Assembly: GCA_003290165.1 (NCBI GenBank)
Contig: QNQO01005892.1
Coordinates: 62,001 to 126,000, forward strand
From: Berberis thunbergii
Lineage: Eukaryota > Streptophyta > Magnoliopsida > Ranunculales > Berberidaceae
Length of the DNA: 64,000 nucleotides
Reading direction: 5' to 3'
The position numbers were made by a program, and so were the translations under genes. Shown in pieces: positions 1 to 8,594 of the stretch (within the stretch, counting starts at the first letter, position 1; each line of letters opens with the position of its first letter). The notes below the pieces were generated by a model, which saw only the letters and a list, made by a program, of their open reading frames with translations, did no database searches and was not told the origin of the DNA.

Positions 1-311
1 GTACGTAAATTGGTTTCAAAACACTATGATGAAGCTGATGAATATAGTAAGTTTGTTGAAGGTTATATTATACGCAAACATTATATTTACTAATTAAATT
101 TTATTTTCTTACAACGTGATCAAACTATTATAGGTAGTATGATTTCGTTTATGTGCGAACACAAAAAAGGAAAACACCGAAGGAAATAGATGATGGGTTT
201 CCTGTTTAGTTGTGCGAAGAGGTAAAAAAATTTGTGTGCAACTTGAGCCTTTTAAATAACATCCTTTTTTTTTCTTCTTAAACAACAGTTACAAAATGCG
301 AATGATACCGA
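1..311. other. Unassigned flank before element A
   Basis: AT-rich sequence to the left of the first LTR. On the plus strand, frame 1 is open from base 1 to a stop at about 91 and has a protein-like composition rich in Lys, Asp, Glu and Tyr; it could be the tail of an exon or of a transposase. I do not recognise it. A pyrimidine-rich run at 265-285 followed by aacaacag could be a splice acceptor. No function can be assigned. Confidence 0.3.
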
Positions 312-973
312 TGTAGTCGATTCCTACTATCATTCTTTGCTGCTTACCTAGACTTGAACAGGTAGCAAACGTGAGCCAAGGACCACCGTGTGGTAGCTGA
401 TGGCACTCCAATGCTTAAGTTAGATAAGGCTTAGGAGAGACTTAAAACTGTAAACTGAGATTATGTAGATTACCTTTAGTTCATCGACCTTCTCTCCCTT
501 TTATAGTGTAGGAGTCCTTGTTCGGCTAGGCTTTTGGTAGTATAATTTAGGGAAAGTGATCTTGCTGTGGAAATCCTTTTCTAACTGAGAGCTGTCCATG
601 TGGGATAGTTTTCCTACACGACTCGTGCTTTTAGATCTGTGAGAGGTTTACCTTTTTGAGTGTTGCCCTTGCCCGACTTATACTCTGATATATGTTTTCT
701 AGTAAGATCCAATGTGTTGATGGTCTGCCTGTCTTCGGTAGATCTCTCAGATACTTGCTTAGAGGTCTTAAGAGTATTGGGCCTAATCGCATGGCGTGTG
801 AGCTTACTAGCTTATTGCAACTCAGACCTGACTGTCTGGATTCTGCCAATGATGGGCTTAGTTCTGTTTGGGCCTCGTTGAATCGAGCGTGCAATCGAGC
901 CTCCTTAATTCTGTTGATGAGATTATCATGACACGTGTATAGTGTTGATCAAAGGATGGTTTGGTGCATCATC
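312..973 (-). repeat. LTR of element A (3' LTR)
   Basis: It begins TGTAGTCGATTCC on the plus strand and ends GCATCATCA, so on the minus strand it runs TGATGATGCA...CTACA with the usual TG/CA ends. Several blocks, such as gcttaagttagataaggctta (411 onward) and ccttgttcggctagg, recur in both LTRs of element B. A TATA box (TATAAAAG on the minus strand, 498-505) fits the element's own promoter. The purine-rich tract GGGAGAGCAGC lies just outside the 973 end, as a polypurine tract should. Confidence 0.8.
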
Positions 974-1125
974 AGCTGCTCTCCCGAGTTAGTGAGCCAT
1001 CCAATCGAGCCACTAAATCGCTTTGATAGACTTAGTATAGTTGTGATGATTGAACCCAAACCGTTGTCTTGAGCGGCGATTTCGTGACCGTTCATTAAGA
1101 AGAAGGGGTATGACTGCCTGGTGCT

Positions 1126-1133
1126 TATATAAG
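1126..1133 (+). promoter_or_regulatory. TATA box for the antisense ORF of element A
   Basis: TATATAAG lies about 115 bp upstream of the ATG at 1249 and just inside the LTR. Element B has TATATATAT at 43098-43106 in the matching place before its ATG at 43228. A separate promoter for the antisense ORF next to the 3' LTR is known for some Tat elements such as Retand; here it is inferred from position and motif. Confidence 0.45.
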
Positions 1134-1248
1134 TTGTCGTTTTGTGAGAGGGAGTCACTTCACCTTGTATTTCTTTTACGTCATTTCTTTTATATGTTTT
1201 CTTTGTTGTAAATCTCTCTTTGTTTTTCTAAAAGTTAAAACTCTCATC

Positions 1249-3760
1249 ATGGTGGACATCGTCGAACTTACCCTCGGACAGAACAAGCTCTATGCTTGCC
1301 ATACTTTTTACCGAAAACAGAAGGGGTCTGATTTGGATAAGCTTCATGCAGACTATGGGATTCCTAAGGACTTGCAACTTACCCCATTGAGTGCTACTCA
1401 CAATCCGTTGATGTCTTCGCAGGGGTTCATTGCCTGACACAACAACATGTTCCAAGCAGGGCTTTGTTTTCCAGTTTCGGAGGATATTTGGCGCTTCTTT
1501 GCGCACCTTCGTATTTCTCCCGCTCAAATGGAAGTTGGTGGGTTCAGAACTTTGATTGATGTCCTTATCAAGGCCAAGCTTGCTGGCCATCTCTTGACTC
1601 CGCGGATACTCCAATTGTTGACTTCTCCTTGTCTTAATGCCTATGGAGTCTGTTTGTTGAGTACTCCGAAGTGTTTGGGTTCCTTGTCTGCTGACTTTTA
1701 AGTTTTGGCAAGAGCGTTGTTTTTTGGCTTTTTCTAATTCCTCGTACTTCAAGGTGGATAGGAGGCATCTTGTCAGACACTTCAAATTCGATCTCGGTGA
1801 GTGCAACGTTTCTTATTATTTTATGCTTCCATTTGCTTTCACAGAAACTAACGAGTTGTCTTGTTCTGTGCAGGTAAATTCGTGGCTCCAATTCTTAATG
1901 AGGAGTCGGTGAGGATTGTGTTTAACGAGCTTCCCTTGATTATTGTTGAGGAGGTCATAGCCGCAGACACGTAGTGTGGAGTTTATTGTTCATGTACTTT
2001 CAAGTAGGCCCTGTTGTGCCTAGTTGTCTCTGAGGGAGGCAAGTGGTGGTCGTTCCCGAAAGAAGAGTAACAATACCTAGCCCTTCGAAATAGGCTGAGT
2101 CTATGCCGCTTATCGGTCGTCTCAGGAGAAGGCAGGTTGGCGACAAGGCTGGTTCTTTCTTTAAACTGATCATGTTAGAGCAGGAAGTGGCGGTTGCTGA
2201 GCAATTCACTAAAGAAATGGCTCCAATGGCTCCTGGGAGGCGGAGTGTGTATGGAAACTCCTACTTATGTAGTTGTACTGATGAATGTTGATAAAGTCAA
2301 TGTTGTTCCCAATGTTTTTCAGTCCGCTGAGCCTCCTACCTTGAGTAGGGATCTTCTCTCCCTCCCCCAGAGCCTGATGTTGAGCATCAGGCTAATCTTC
2401 CTTTTGAGAGGTCTGATGCCCTGGTATCTCCAAAAGGTTCTTTGTTGTCATTTGTTAAGGGTAATCTTCATTCTAACGCTTGTGGTACAGTTCATGCTGC
2501 AGAGGAACCTTTTGTGGAGCTTTGCAGGTCGTACTCGGACGCGCTCTATAGGTTGGGCCTCTTAAGTGAGCAGTTGAAAGGGTTGGCGGGCAAGGTGCAA
2601 TTTCATGAAGGAGACAGGTGATGGACGTTTCAAGAAGAAGAGGCTCACGATACTTAGCCCTTTGACGTAAGCTGAGTTGGAAGCGACTATGCCACTTATC
2701 GGCCATCCTAGAAGAAGGCGGGCTGGCAACAAGGTTGGTTTTCTTCTAAACCAATCCTGTTATACAAGAATTGGTGGTTGCGTAGCAGTCCGCTAAAGAG
2801 ATTGCTCCAATGGCTCCTGGGAGGCGGAATGTCTGTCTGGAAACTTTTGCTTCTGTAGTTGCACTGATGGATGCTGACAGAGCCAATGTTGTTCCTGATG
2901 ATCTTCAGTCCGCTGAGCCTATTACCTTGAAAAGCGAATCTTCTCTTTCTCCCCCAAACCCTACTACTGAGCGTTGGGTTAATCTTCTTTCGTAGACGTC
3001 TGCAGAGTTGGTTCTCCCAAAGGTTCCTTGTTGTCGTTTGATAAGGGTAATTTGCATCCTGACGCTCGTAGTACAGTTCATGCTGCGGAGGAACTTTTTG
3101 TTGAGGTTTGCAGGTCGTACTCGAACGCGCTCTATAGGTTGGGCCTCTTAAGTGAGCAACTGCAGGGATTGGCAGGCAAGGTGCATTTCATGAGTCTGAG
3201 TTGGCTGCTTTGCACTTGGAGTTTGAATTTGATCTGGCTAGCGGGCGACGTCGATTTTAAGAGGTTGAGGCTTGAGCTGCGGATGCTCTGGCGGAGTTAA
3301 ACTCTCTAAAAGAGCGATTGGTGGAGTCTCATGTGGTTGTGCTTTATCACAGACTATCGGAGGCGGAAGCAAGTTTAGCGGAGCCCAAGGCCTAGTGTGA
3401 AACTTCATGATCTCCTGATATCGTCCGTGGTAGGCTGGTGCTGCTTGGACTGATTGAAGATGAGAATCCCCATTTGGAGCTTGACTTTGATCGATACCGG
3501 AAGGCTGCTCTTTGAAAGATAGACGATGTAGAAATTTCCAATCTCGTGTCTCTGTCTGGCAACTCAAAACTGACTTCTGACAATGTTGTTTTATTCCCCA
3601 CAGTTCCTTCTAATGTAAGTGGGTCTTCAGCCTCCAGAGCAAGTTCTCCGAAACAATTGTACCTGCACCTTCTGTAGCTAGATTGTGTTATTGTGTTGTT
3701 TCATCAGTCTGTTGTTTGTATGCTTGATCCTGATGTTTTACGCTTCACTTTTGATGACCT
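1249..3760 (+). pseudogene. Antisense extra ORF of element A (putative gypsy type transposon domain), broken
   Basis: The N-terminal part (1249-1796) has the pattern of the Pfam family 'Putative gypsy type transposon' (PF04195): a Y-G-I-P block near 1350, then QAGLCFPVSEDIWRFF and RISPAQMEVGG at 1453-1540. The frame breaks near 1437 (stop) and 1698. A 77-bp intron is likely at 1797-1873: gtgagt donor, long pyrimidine tract and tgcag acceptor, matching an intron at the same place in element B. The C-terminal half has coiled-coil-like charged stretches, a 585-bp internal duplication (2055-3225) and many stops. The function of this protein family is unknown; it is often carried by Tat elements opposite to gag-pol. 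It is a pseudogene here. Confidence 0.65.
2055..3225 (+). repeat. 585-bp tandem duplication inside the antisense ORF
   Basis: Two head-to-tail copies lie at about 2055-2640 and 2640-3225. Shared words include ctccaatggctcctgggagg (2221 and 2805) and gtacagttcatgctgc (2485 and 3071), giving an offset of 584-586 bp. The copies have diverged moderately and both carry stops, so the duplication is not recent. Elements B and C lack it, so it is specific to A. Confidence 0.8.
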
Positions 3761-3989
3761 ATTTTGACTTTCTCATGTACTGGCCGTAGCTTCGGTCTTG
3801 ATATTTCGTTAGTAGCCGAAAGTTGCTTAGCGTTGCTCTCAAGAGTACAACAATCCTGGCAAGCGTATGTCAGGTCATACAAGTGTTGATTGTACTACTG
3901 CTTTTATTTACATCTGTTATTTGCAAAATCCATGCAGTCGACCCCGAAAATATCAGGAATGAGCTTTGATGATGATGAATTTGCAAACG

Positions 3990-4420
3990 GGATGTTTGAG
4001 CAATAATGTTAGGTGATCATGGTAGCAGAAGGACCATGATCTTTGGTGAGTTGTCTTCACCAAACCACATGAGCTTTGACTAAGCTTCCACTTTCTAGGG
4101 CGTTGTCCATTTAAATCGGACTAGACTTTGATGAATAAGTTTGACGATCATTATCTGTAGTTGGACAATGATCCTTGGCAATCCGTCTTCACTAGGCTAC
4201 ATGAGCACTGACTAAGCTCTCACTTTCTAGGCTGTCATCGCTCGTTCTATTCGGACTAGGTTCTGAGCAATAAGTTCGGCGATCATTATCTGTAGTTGGA
4301 CAATGATCCCTGGTAAGTCGTCTTCACACGGCTACATGAGCACTGACTAAGCTCCCACTTTTTAGGTCGTCGCCCGTTCTATTTGGACTAGGCTTCAAGT
4401 AGTAAATACAAGTCTGATTA
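3990..4420. repeat. Tandem array of about 133-bp units with a hairpin (element A 3'UTR)
   Basis: Three units start near 4010, 4141 and 4276. Each has an inverted pair: GATCATGGT/ACCATGATC (4015-4023, 4033-4041), GATCATT/AATGATC (4146-4152, 4167-4173) and GATCATT/AATGATC (4281-4287, 4302-4308). Each pair is followed by a block like ccctggtaagtcgtcttc and then gagcactgactaagctcccac. The same unit design is seen in elements B and C. Confidence 0.8.
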
Positions 4421-4424
4421 TGGC

Positions 4425-5070
4425 CGTCCTAGCCCACTCAATAAGTCTGACTTGGAAATCCTGACTTATGCATATAAAGAGTGCAAGCCTGACTGTAGCC
4501 GTACTAACTTGAATGTAAAGAGTGCAGCTTGATTGTGGTTGTCCTGACTTGTGCGATAAGTCTGAATTTGGTCATCCTGACTTTGGCTGAAGAGTGCAAG
4601 TCTGACTGTGGCCATTCTGACTTGCGCGAGAAGTCTAACTTTGGCCGCCCTGACTTGTGTTTGAAGAGTGCAAGTCTGACTGCGGTCGTCCTGACGCATC
4701 TGAAGAGAGCAAGTCTGACTTTGGCCGTCATGATTTACGCGATAAGTCTGACTTTGGCCGTCTTGACTTGTGTCTGAAGAGTGCAAGTCTGACTGTGGTC
4801 ACCCTGACTTGTGCGATAAGTCTGACTTTGGCTGTTCTGACTTGTGTCTGAAGAGTGCAAGTTTGACTGTGGCCGTCTCGACTTGTGTATGAAAAGTGCA
4901 AGTCTAACTGTGGTCATCCTGACTTGCGTGATAAGTCTGACTTTGGCCATCCTGACTTTTGTCTGAAGAGTGCAAGTCTGACTGTCGCCGTCTTGACTTG
5001 TGTCTGAGGAGTGCAAATTTGTTGAGGTCAGTCACATATTGGTTGGAAGAGTGCAAGTCTGAATGTCGCC
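4425..5070. repeat. Minisatellite of 33-41-bp units (element A 3'UTR)
   Basis: About 16 units alternate between a longer form with gagtgcaagtctgactgtgg and a shorter form with gataagtctgactttggc, each ending in gacttgtgtctga or similar. Together they form a roughly 74-bp double unit. The array produces long open frames on both strands, but these are a by-product of the periodicity. Element B has one matching remnant (gtctgacttgggtgtcctga) at 48888-48910. Confidence 0.85.
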
Positions 5071-5073
5071 GTC

Positions 5074-5602
5074 TTCTCAATCTCTCCTACAAACCCTAGA
5101 TCTAGCAAAGCTTCTTCTTCTCTCCCCATAGACTATATCTGGAGCAAACTCCACCCCAATTGTAAGCCTTCAGTTTTATTTCATCTTCAAGAACCAAAAC
5201 ATCCAAAACCAGCCTTGTCTATTTCACTACTAAGGCACAACAAAGATGACTTCAGCAACTGGTAAAGCTTGTTGGGTGGTGGCAGCAAGTGTTGGAGTTG
5301 TGGAGGCTTTGAAAGATCAAGGTATCTACAGATGGAACTATGTATTCAGATCTCTCAACCAACATGCCAAAACCAATCTCAGATCTTATTTGCAAGCCAA
5401 GAGACTGTCATCTTACACTCCCTCTGCTTCAGCAATTGTGAAAGAGATTGAATGAAGAAAATGTGAAAAATTCAGAGGAGTCTTTGAAGAAAGCCATGTA
5501 CATGAATTGATGGGGACCCAATTAAATCCATTCAAGTCCCAGGTGATTATAGAACAGCTAGAGATTTCGACTAGGTCCAATGACTTTGTGGAGCAAGGAC
5601 TG
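5074..5602 (+). repeat. Left arm of the wound-induced-gene inverted repeat
   Basis: This 529-bp arm is nearly the reverse complement of 6981-7509. It holds about 170 bp of 5' leader, the whole coding region of a wound-induced protein copy and about 85 bp beyond it. The outer end meets the tandem repeats of element A at 5073/5074. It lacks the TATA box found beyond the right arm. Confidence 0.9.
5246..5512 (+). pseudogene. Wound-induced protein (DUF3774) copy 1, broken
   Basis: The frame starts [17 protein letters not shown] and is nearly identical to the intact copy at 7058-7336. Two lesions kill it. An extra A in the run near 5442 shifts the frame so that the protein ends after 69 residues. 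Further on, the codon for the Cys of the family's CWGPN ending has become TGA (near 5509). A Cys-to-Tyr change (GIY for GIC) is also present. It sits in the left arm of the inverted repeat without a recognisable promoter. Confidence 0.88.
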
Positions 5603-6556
5603 GATTTTTTAGTTGTCTTTGCAGCTTTTGTAAGGGTCTTTGATTCACAAAAGAGAGAGAGAGATGTGCCTATGGATGCCTATCTGTCCAGAATTGTAAT
5701 TAATGATATACTCAAGTTTTTAGAAACATTCAGAATTGTTATCTCCTTGTTTGATGAGTCAATCATTTTCCATTGCACTTGTTCCTTGCAATGAAATAAA
5801 GGTCTTCTGTTTATAAAATGAAAATGTCCACAAAAATATAAATCCAGGATTAGGGAATATTATGCAGCATAGGAAAAGGTTATGCATAGATAGTGTGTGA
5901 ACTAGCTGATTAATTTGAAATTTGGAATACATTCTATTAATAAGGTGATAAAATGTATTGCTAGTATTATGCAGGGAATGAATATGAATTGATCCGAGCA
6001 CATTGGATAGTAAATTGTGGTTTGAGATGCCTTATAAGATTTTTAATTCTTCTCACACAAGTGCCTTGTCAAGCCTCTTAAGAGCCAATCTCTCATCTCT
6101 ATTCATGATATAGATTTGCTACTGATGTCAAGTGAACAAGTTTCACTATATGGTAACCCGACTTGTTGACTTACTTTCTTTGTGTTCTTTACTTCTTTTG
6201 GTTGTGATGAGGCATGCATATACAAAACCAAGTGGAAACAAATTATGTTGTAGTCATGTAACACTAAAGCTTTGGCTTAGCATTTCATTAAACAATGACC
6301 TCAAATCTGTCAGAGTGTGAAATGATCAGTCCGATACAAAGTTAAGAGGGTATTGTAATTTGATTTGTTAGTCTGTTGCTGATTACTGGACCAAAGAAAT
6401 CACTTGTAGAATACCAGTATACCACCAAAGTATGCAAGGGATCCAAATTTTCCTGTACACAAAGGTTATGTCACAATAGTAATTGCTGATTTCATTAGAT
6501 CATCAAAATTTTTGTATATACACTCAAATGTTATAGTCAATTAGGACCCCAACAAC
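5603..6556. other. Spacer between the wound-induced gene copies
   Basis: AT-rich sequence between the left arm and the third copy. The short frames seen here (for example 5759-6001 minus and 6132-6320 plus) have no recognisable motif. I see no RNA gene or known mobile element. Confidence 0.4.
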
Positions 6557-6817
6557 TCAAATACGTAGAACTTTTCTCAAAGACTCCTCAGATTGCTTCA
6601 TCTTCTCTTGACTCAATTTCTTCCTAATTGTAGAAGTAGAGGCTGAAGTAGACACTCTTTTAGCTTGTAAATAAGAACTGAGGTTGGTCTTTACATGTTG
6701 GTTGCTGATCTGAGCACATAATTCCATCTGCAAATACCTTGATATTTCAATGCCTCCACAACTCCAACACTTGCTGCCACCACCCAACATGCTTTGCCTG
6801 CTGAACTCATCTTTGCT
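6553..6817 (-). pseudogene. Wound-induced protein (DUF3774) copy 3, broken
   Basis: It begins [20 protein letters not shown] at 6817 (minus) and reads to an early stop after [12 protein letters not shown], where bases have been lost. The next frame continues as the family's [15 protein letters not shown] stretch. A second frameshift comes just before the end, where SCWGPN is found in another frame near 6553. It is more diverged from copies 1 and 2 than they are from each other, so it looks like an older duplicate lying in the loop of the inverted repeat. Confidence 0.85.
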
Positions 6818-6980
6818 ATGTTTTAGTTAATATGTAAGAAAAAAGGATGGGTTTATTCTGTGTTTTGGATCTTGGTAAAAAGATATTGGTGTTTGATGTG
6901 TTGACCAAATGTGATGTGTTGATCTTGAACAGAATTTCTTCGATTAAGAGAGAAACAGATAAGAGAACTTTAGCAAAATT

Positions 6981-7509
6981 CAGTCCTTGCTCCACAAATT
7001 CATTGGACCCAATCGAAATCTCTAGATGTTCTATAATCATTTGGGACTTGAATGGATTTAATTGGGTCCCCAGCAATTCATGTACATGGCTTTCTTCAAA
7101 GACTCCTCTGAATTTTTTACATTTTCTTCATTCAATCTCTTCACAATTGTTGAAGCAGAGGGAGTGTAAGATGACAGTCTCTTGGCTTGCAAATAAGATC
7201 TGAGATTGGTTTTGGCATGTTGGTTCAGAGATCTGAATACATAGTTCCATCTGCAGATACCTTGATCTTTCAAAGCCTCCACAACTCCAACACTTGCTGC
7301 CACCACCCAACAAGCTTTACCAGTTGCTGAAGTCATCTTTGCTGTGCCTTAGTAGTGAAATAGACAAGGCTGGTTTTGGATGTTTTGGTTCTTGAAGATG
7401 AACATAAAACTGAAGGCTTACAATTGGGGAGGAGTTTGCTCTAGATATCGTCTATGGGGAGAGAAGAAGAAGCTTTGCTAGATCTAGGGTTTGTGGGAGA
7501 GATTGAGAA
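6981..7509 (-). repeat. Right arm of the wound-induced-gene inverted repeat
   Basis: A 529-bp arm matching 5074-5602 in reverse complement; similarity stops at gcaaggactg on the inner side and ttctcaatctctcc on the outer side. It carries the intact gene copy. A transcript reading through both arms would fold into a long hairpin. Confidence 0.9.
7058..7336 (-). CDS. Wound-induced / wound-responsive family protein (DUF3774)
   Basis: A complete intronless 92-residue ORF with ATG at 7336. It has all marks of the plant wound-induced family (PF12609): an N-terminal hydrophobic stretch ([20 protein letters not shown], residues 9-28), the RWNY block followed by [13 protein letters not shown], a basic middle, and the invariant ending CWGPN. 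Length is usual for the family. These small plant proteins are induced by wounding; some are linked to defence and hormone responses, but the biochemical role is not settled. A TATA-like box lies at 7603-7612 on the same strand, giving a pyrimidine-rich leader of about 240 nt. It is the only intact copy of three here and lies in an inverted repeat with a broken twin, which could make it a target of silencing. Confidence 0.92.
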   Translation of the reverse strand: MTSATGKACWVVAASVGVVEALKDQGICRWNYVFRSLNQHAKTNLRSYLQAKRLSSYTPSASTIVKRLNEENVKNSEESLKKAMYMNCWGPN

Positions 7510-7602
7510 AGGAGTCAAGAGAGCTTTGCTAAGAGAAAGAGTTTGATTTGGAGAGAACAATTCTGATAGGGCAATCGAGGGAGAAGAGAAGAGAAAGAGT
7601 TT

Positions 7603-7612
7603 CATTTATATC
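7603..7612 (-). promoter_or_regulatory. Probable TATA box of the wound-induced gene
   Basis: GATATAAATG on the minus strand lies about 270 bp upstream of the ATG at 7336. It is followed downstream by a CT-rich leader typical of plant 5'UTRs. It lies outside the inverted-repeat arm, so copy 1 did not receive it. Confidence 0.45.
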
Positions 7613-8563
7613 TAGGGTTTGCTTTGGAGCCAAAAAATTGGGGATTTTTCACTTTTGGAGCCAAAAAATTCACGTGCGTGGGAGCATCCTCGCTCCCTCC
7701 CTTGTTCCCTCCCTCGATACCTAGAAGAGGAAAGAAAAAGAGGAAAAGCTGTATATGGTGATTGAATGATTGAATGGAAAATGAAAAAGGAAAAATTGGT
7801 GTAGTTGCACGCAGGGTGGTGTTGCAGGTTGAGTTGTAGAAAATGGGCATTTGCTGGAGTAGAAGGTAGGTTTTTGCTTTTGTTTCCTTTTAATCTGCAT
7901 CACTAATTCTTCCATGCGATTTGTATTTCTATCAAAGCATATCCAATTTTGGGTGGCATTTATCATGCCTCAAAATGTGTACTTACGTATAAGTGTATAT
8001 TTCGTAAAATTTTGAAGCAGAAGTGTGCTCATCACATGATAGGCATTTTAGTCAAAAATATATGACCATACCAAAAAAGGCCAGTCTAGGGGTAAGTCTA
8101 ATTTTTTTTTATCTTTGAGCGGGTTTTCCTAATAGGCATTATGAATGGGAGGTGGTATGTCCAATTTCCCTTTAAATGTCTAAAGGATTGGAGAATTCAC
8201 ATCTTAGCTTTGTTTTTGATTAATTTTTAACACATTTTTAAATAAATTTCTTTGAACACGTGTATAAATTTGTTCAAAACTCTTTTCAATATTAATGCTC
8301 AAAAACTGTTTTCTGTGATAGAATTTCACTTACCCCTTTCTACGATAAAAAAAAATCTTTGACCATCATTAGTTCACCCCTCTTTCGGATGGTCATTTTA
8401 AATTAATGATTATAATTAGCTAAGAATTGCATAGCTATGAAAAATAAATATATGCTTGATTCTAAATCTTTATCTTCATTTCGCATAGTTCGTCGTTCTC
8501 TATCTTTCAACGTGACAACTTTGATTCATTGGTTGAATATAGGATTAATAAAAATTATGCAAA

Positions 8564-8594
<31 letters not shown>

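Larger units (their letters stand above)
312..5073 (-). mobile_element. Element A: 3' part of a Tat-lineage Ty3/gypsy retrotransposon
   Basis: The element reads on the minus strand. From right to left it has a tandem-repeat 3'UTR (3990-5073), an extra ORF on the opposite (plus) strand (1249 to about 3760), and an LTR (312-973). No gag, protease, RT, RNase H or integrase remains; the element stops at 5073, where the array abuts the wound-induced-gene inverted repeat. The LTR matches both LTRs of element B (42256-42932 and 52654 to about 53310). Order and antisense ORF are typical of the Tat lineage. It is truncated and cannot move by itself. Confidence 0.8.

Noticed and set aside
1228..1806. 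192-codon minus-strand ORF
   Set aside because: It is a shadow of the antisense-ORF N-terminus on the opposite strand; codon content shows no motif and it is not open in element B.
4425..5070. Long ORFs on both strands through the short-unit array
   Set aside because: They follow from the repeat length being close to a multiple of three and occur on both strands; composition is purely repetitive and there is no start context or conserved domain.
4425..5070. Possible CRISPR array
   Set aside because: Units are directly adjacent and diverged with no unique spacers of constant length, and the sequence is from a plant nuclear genome.
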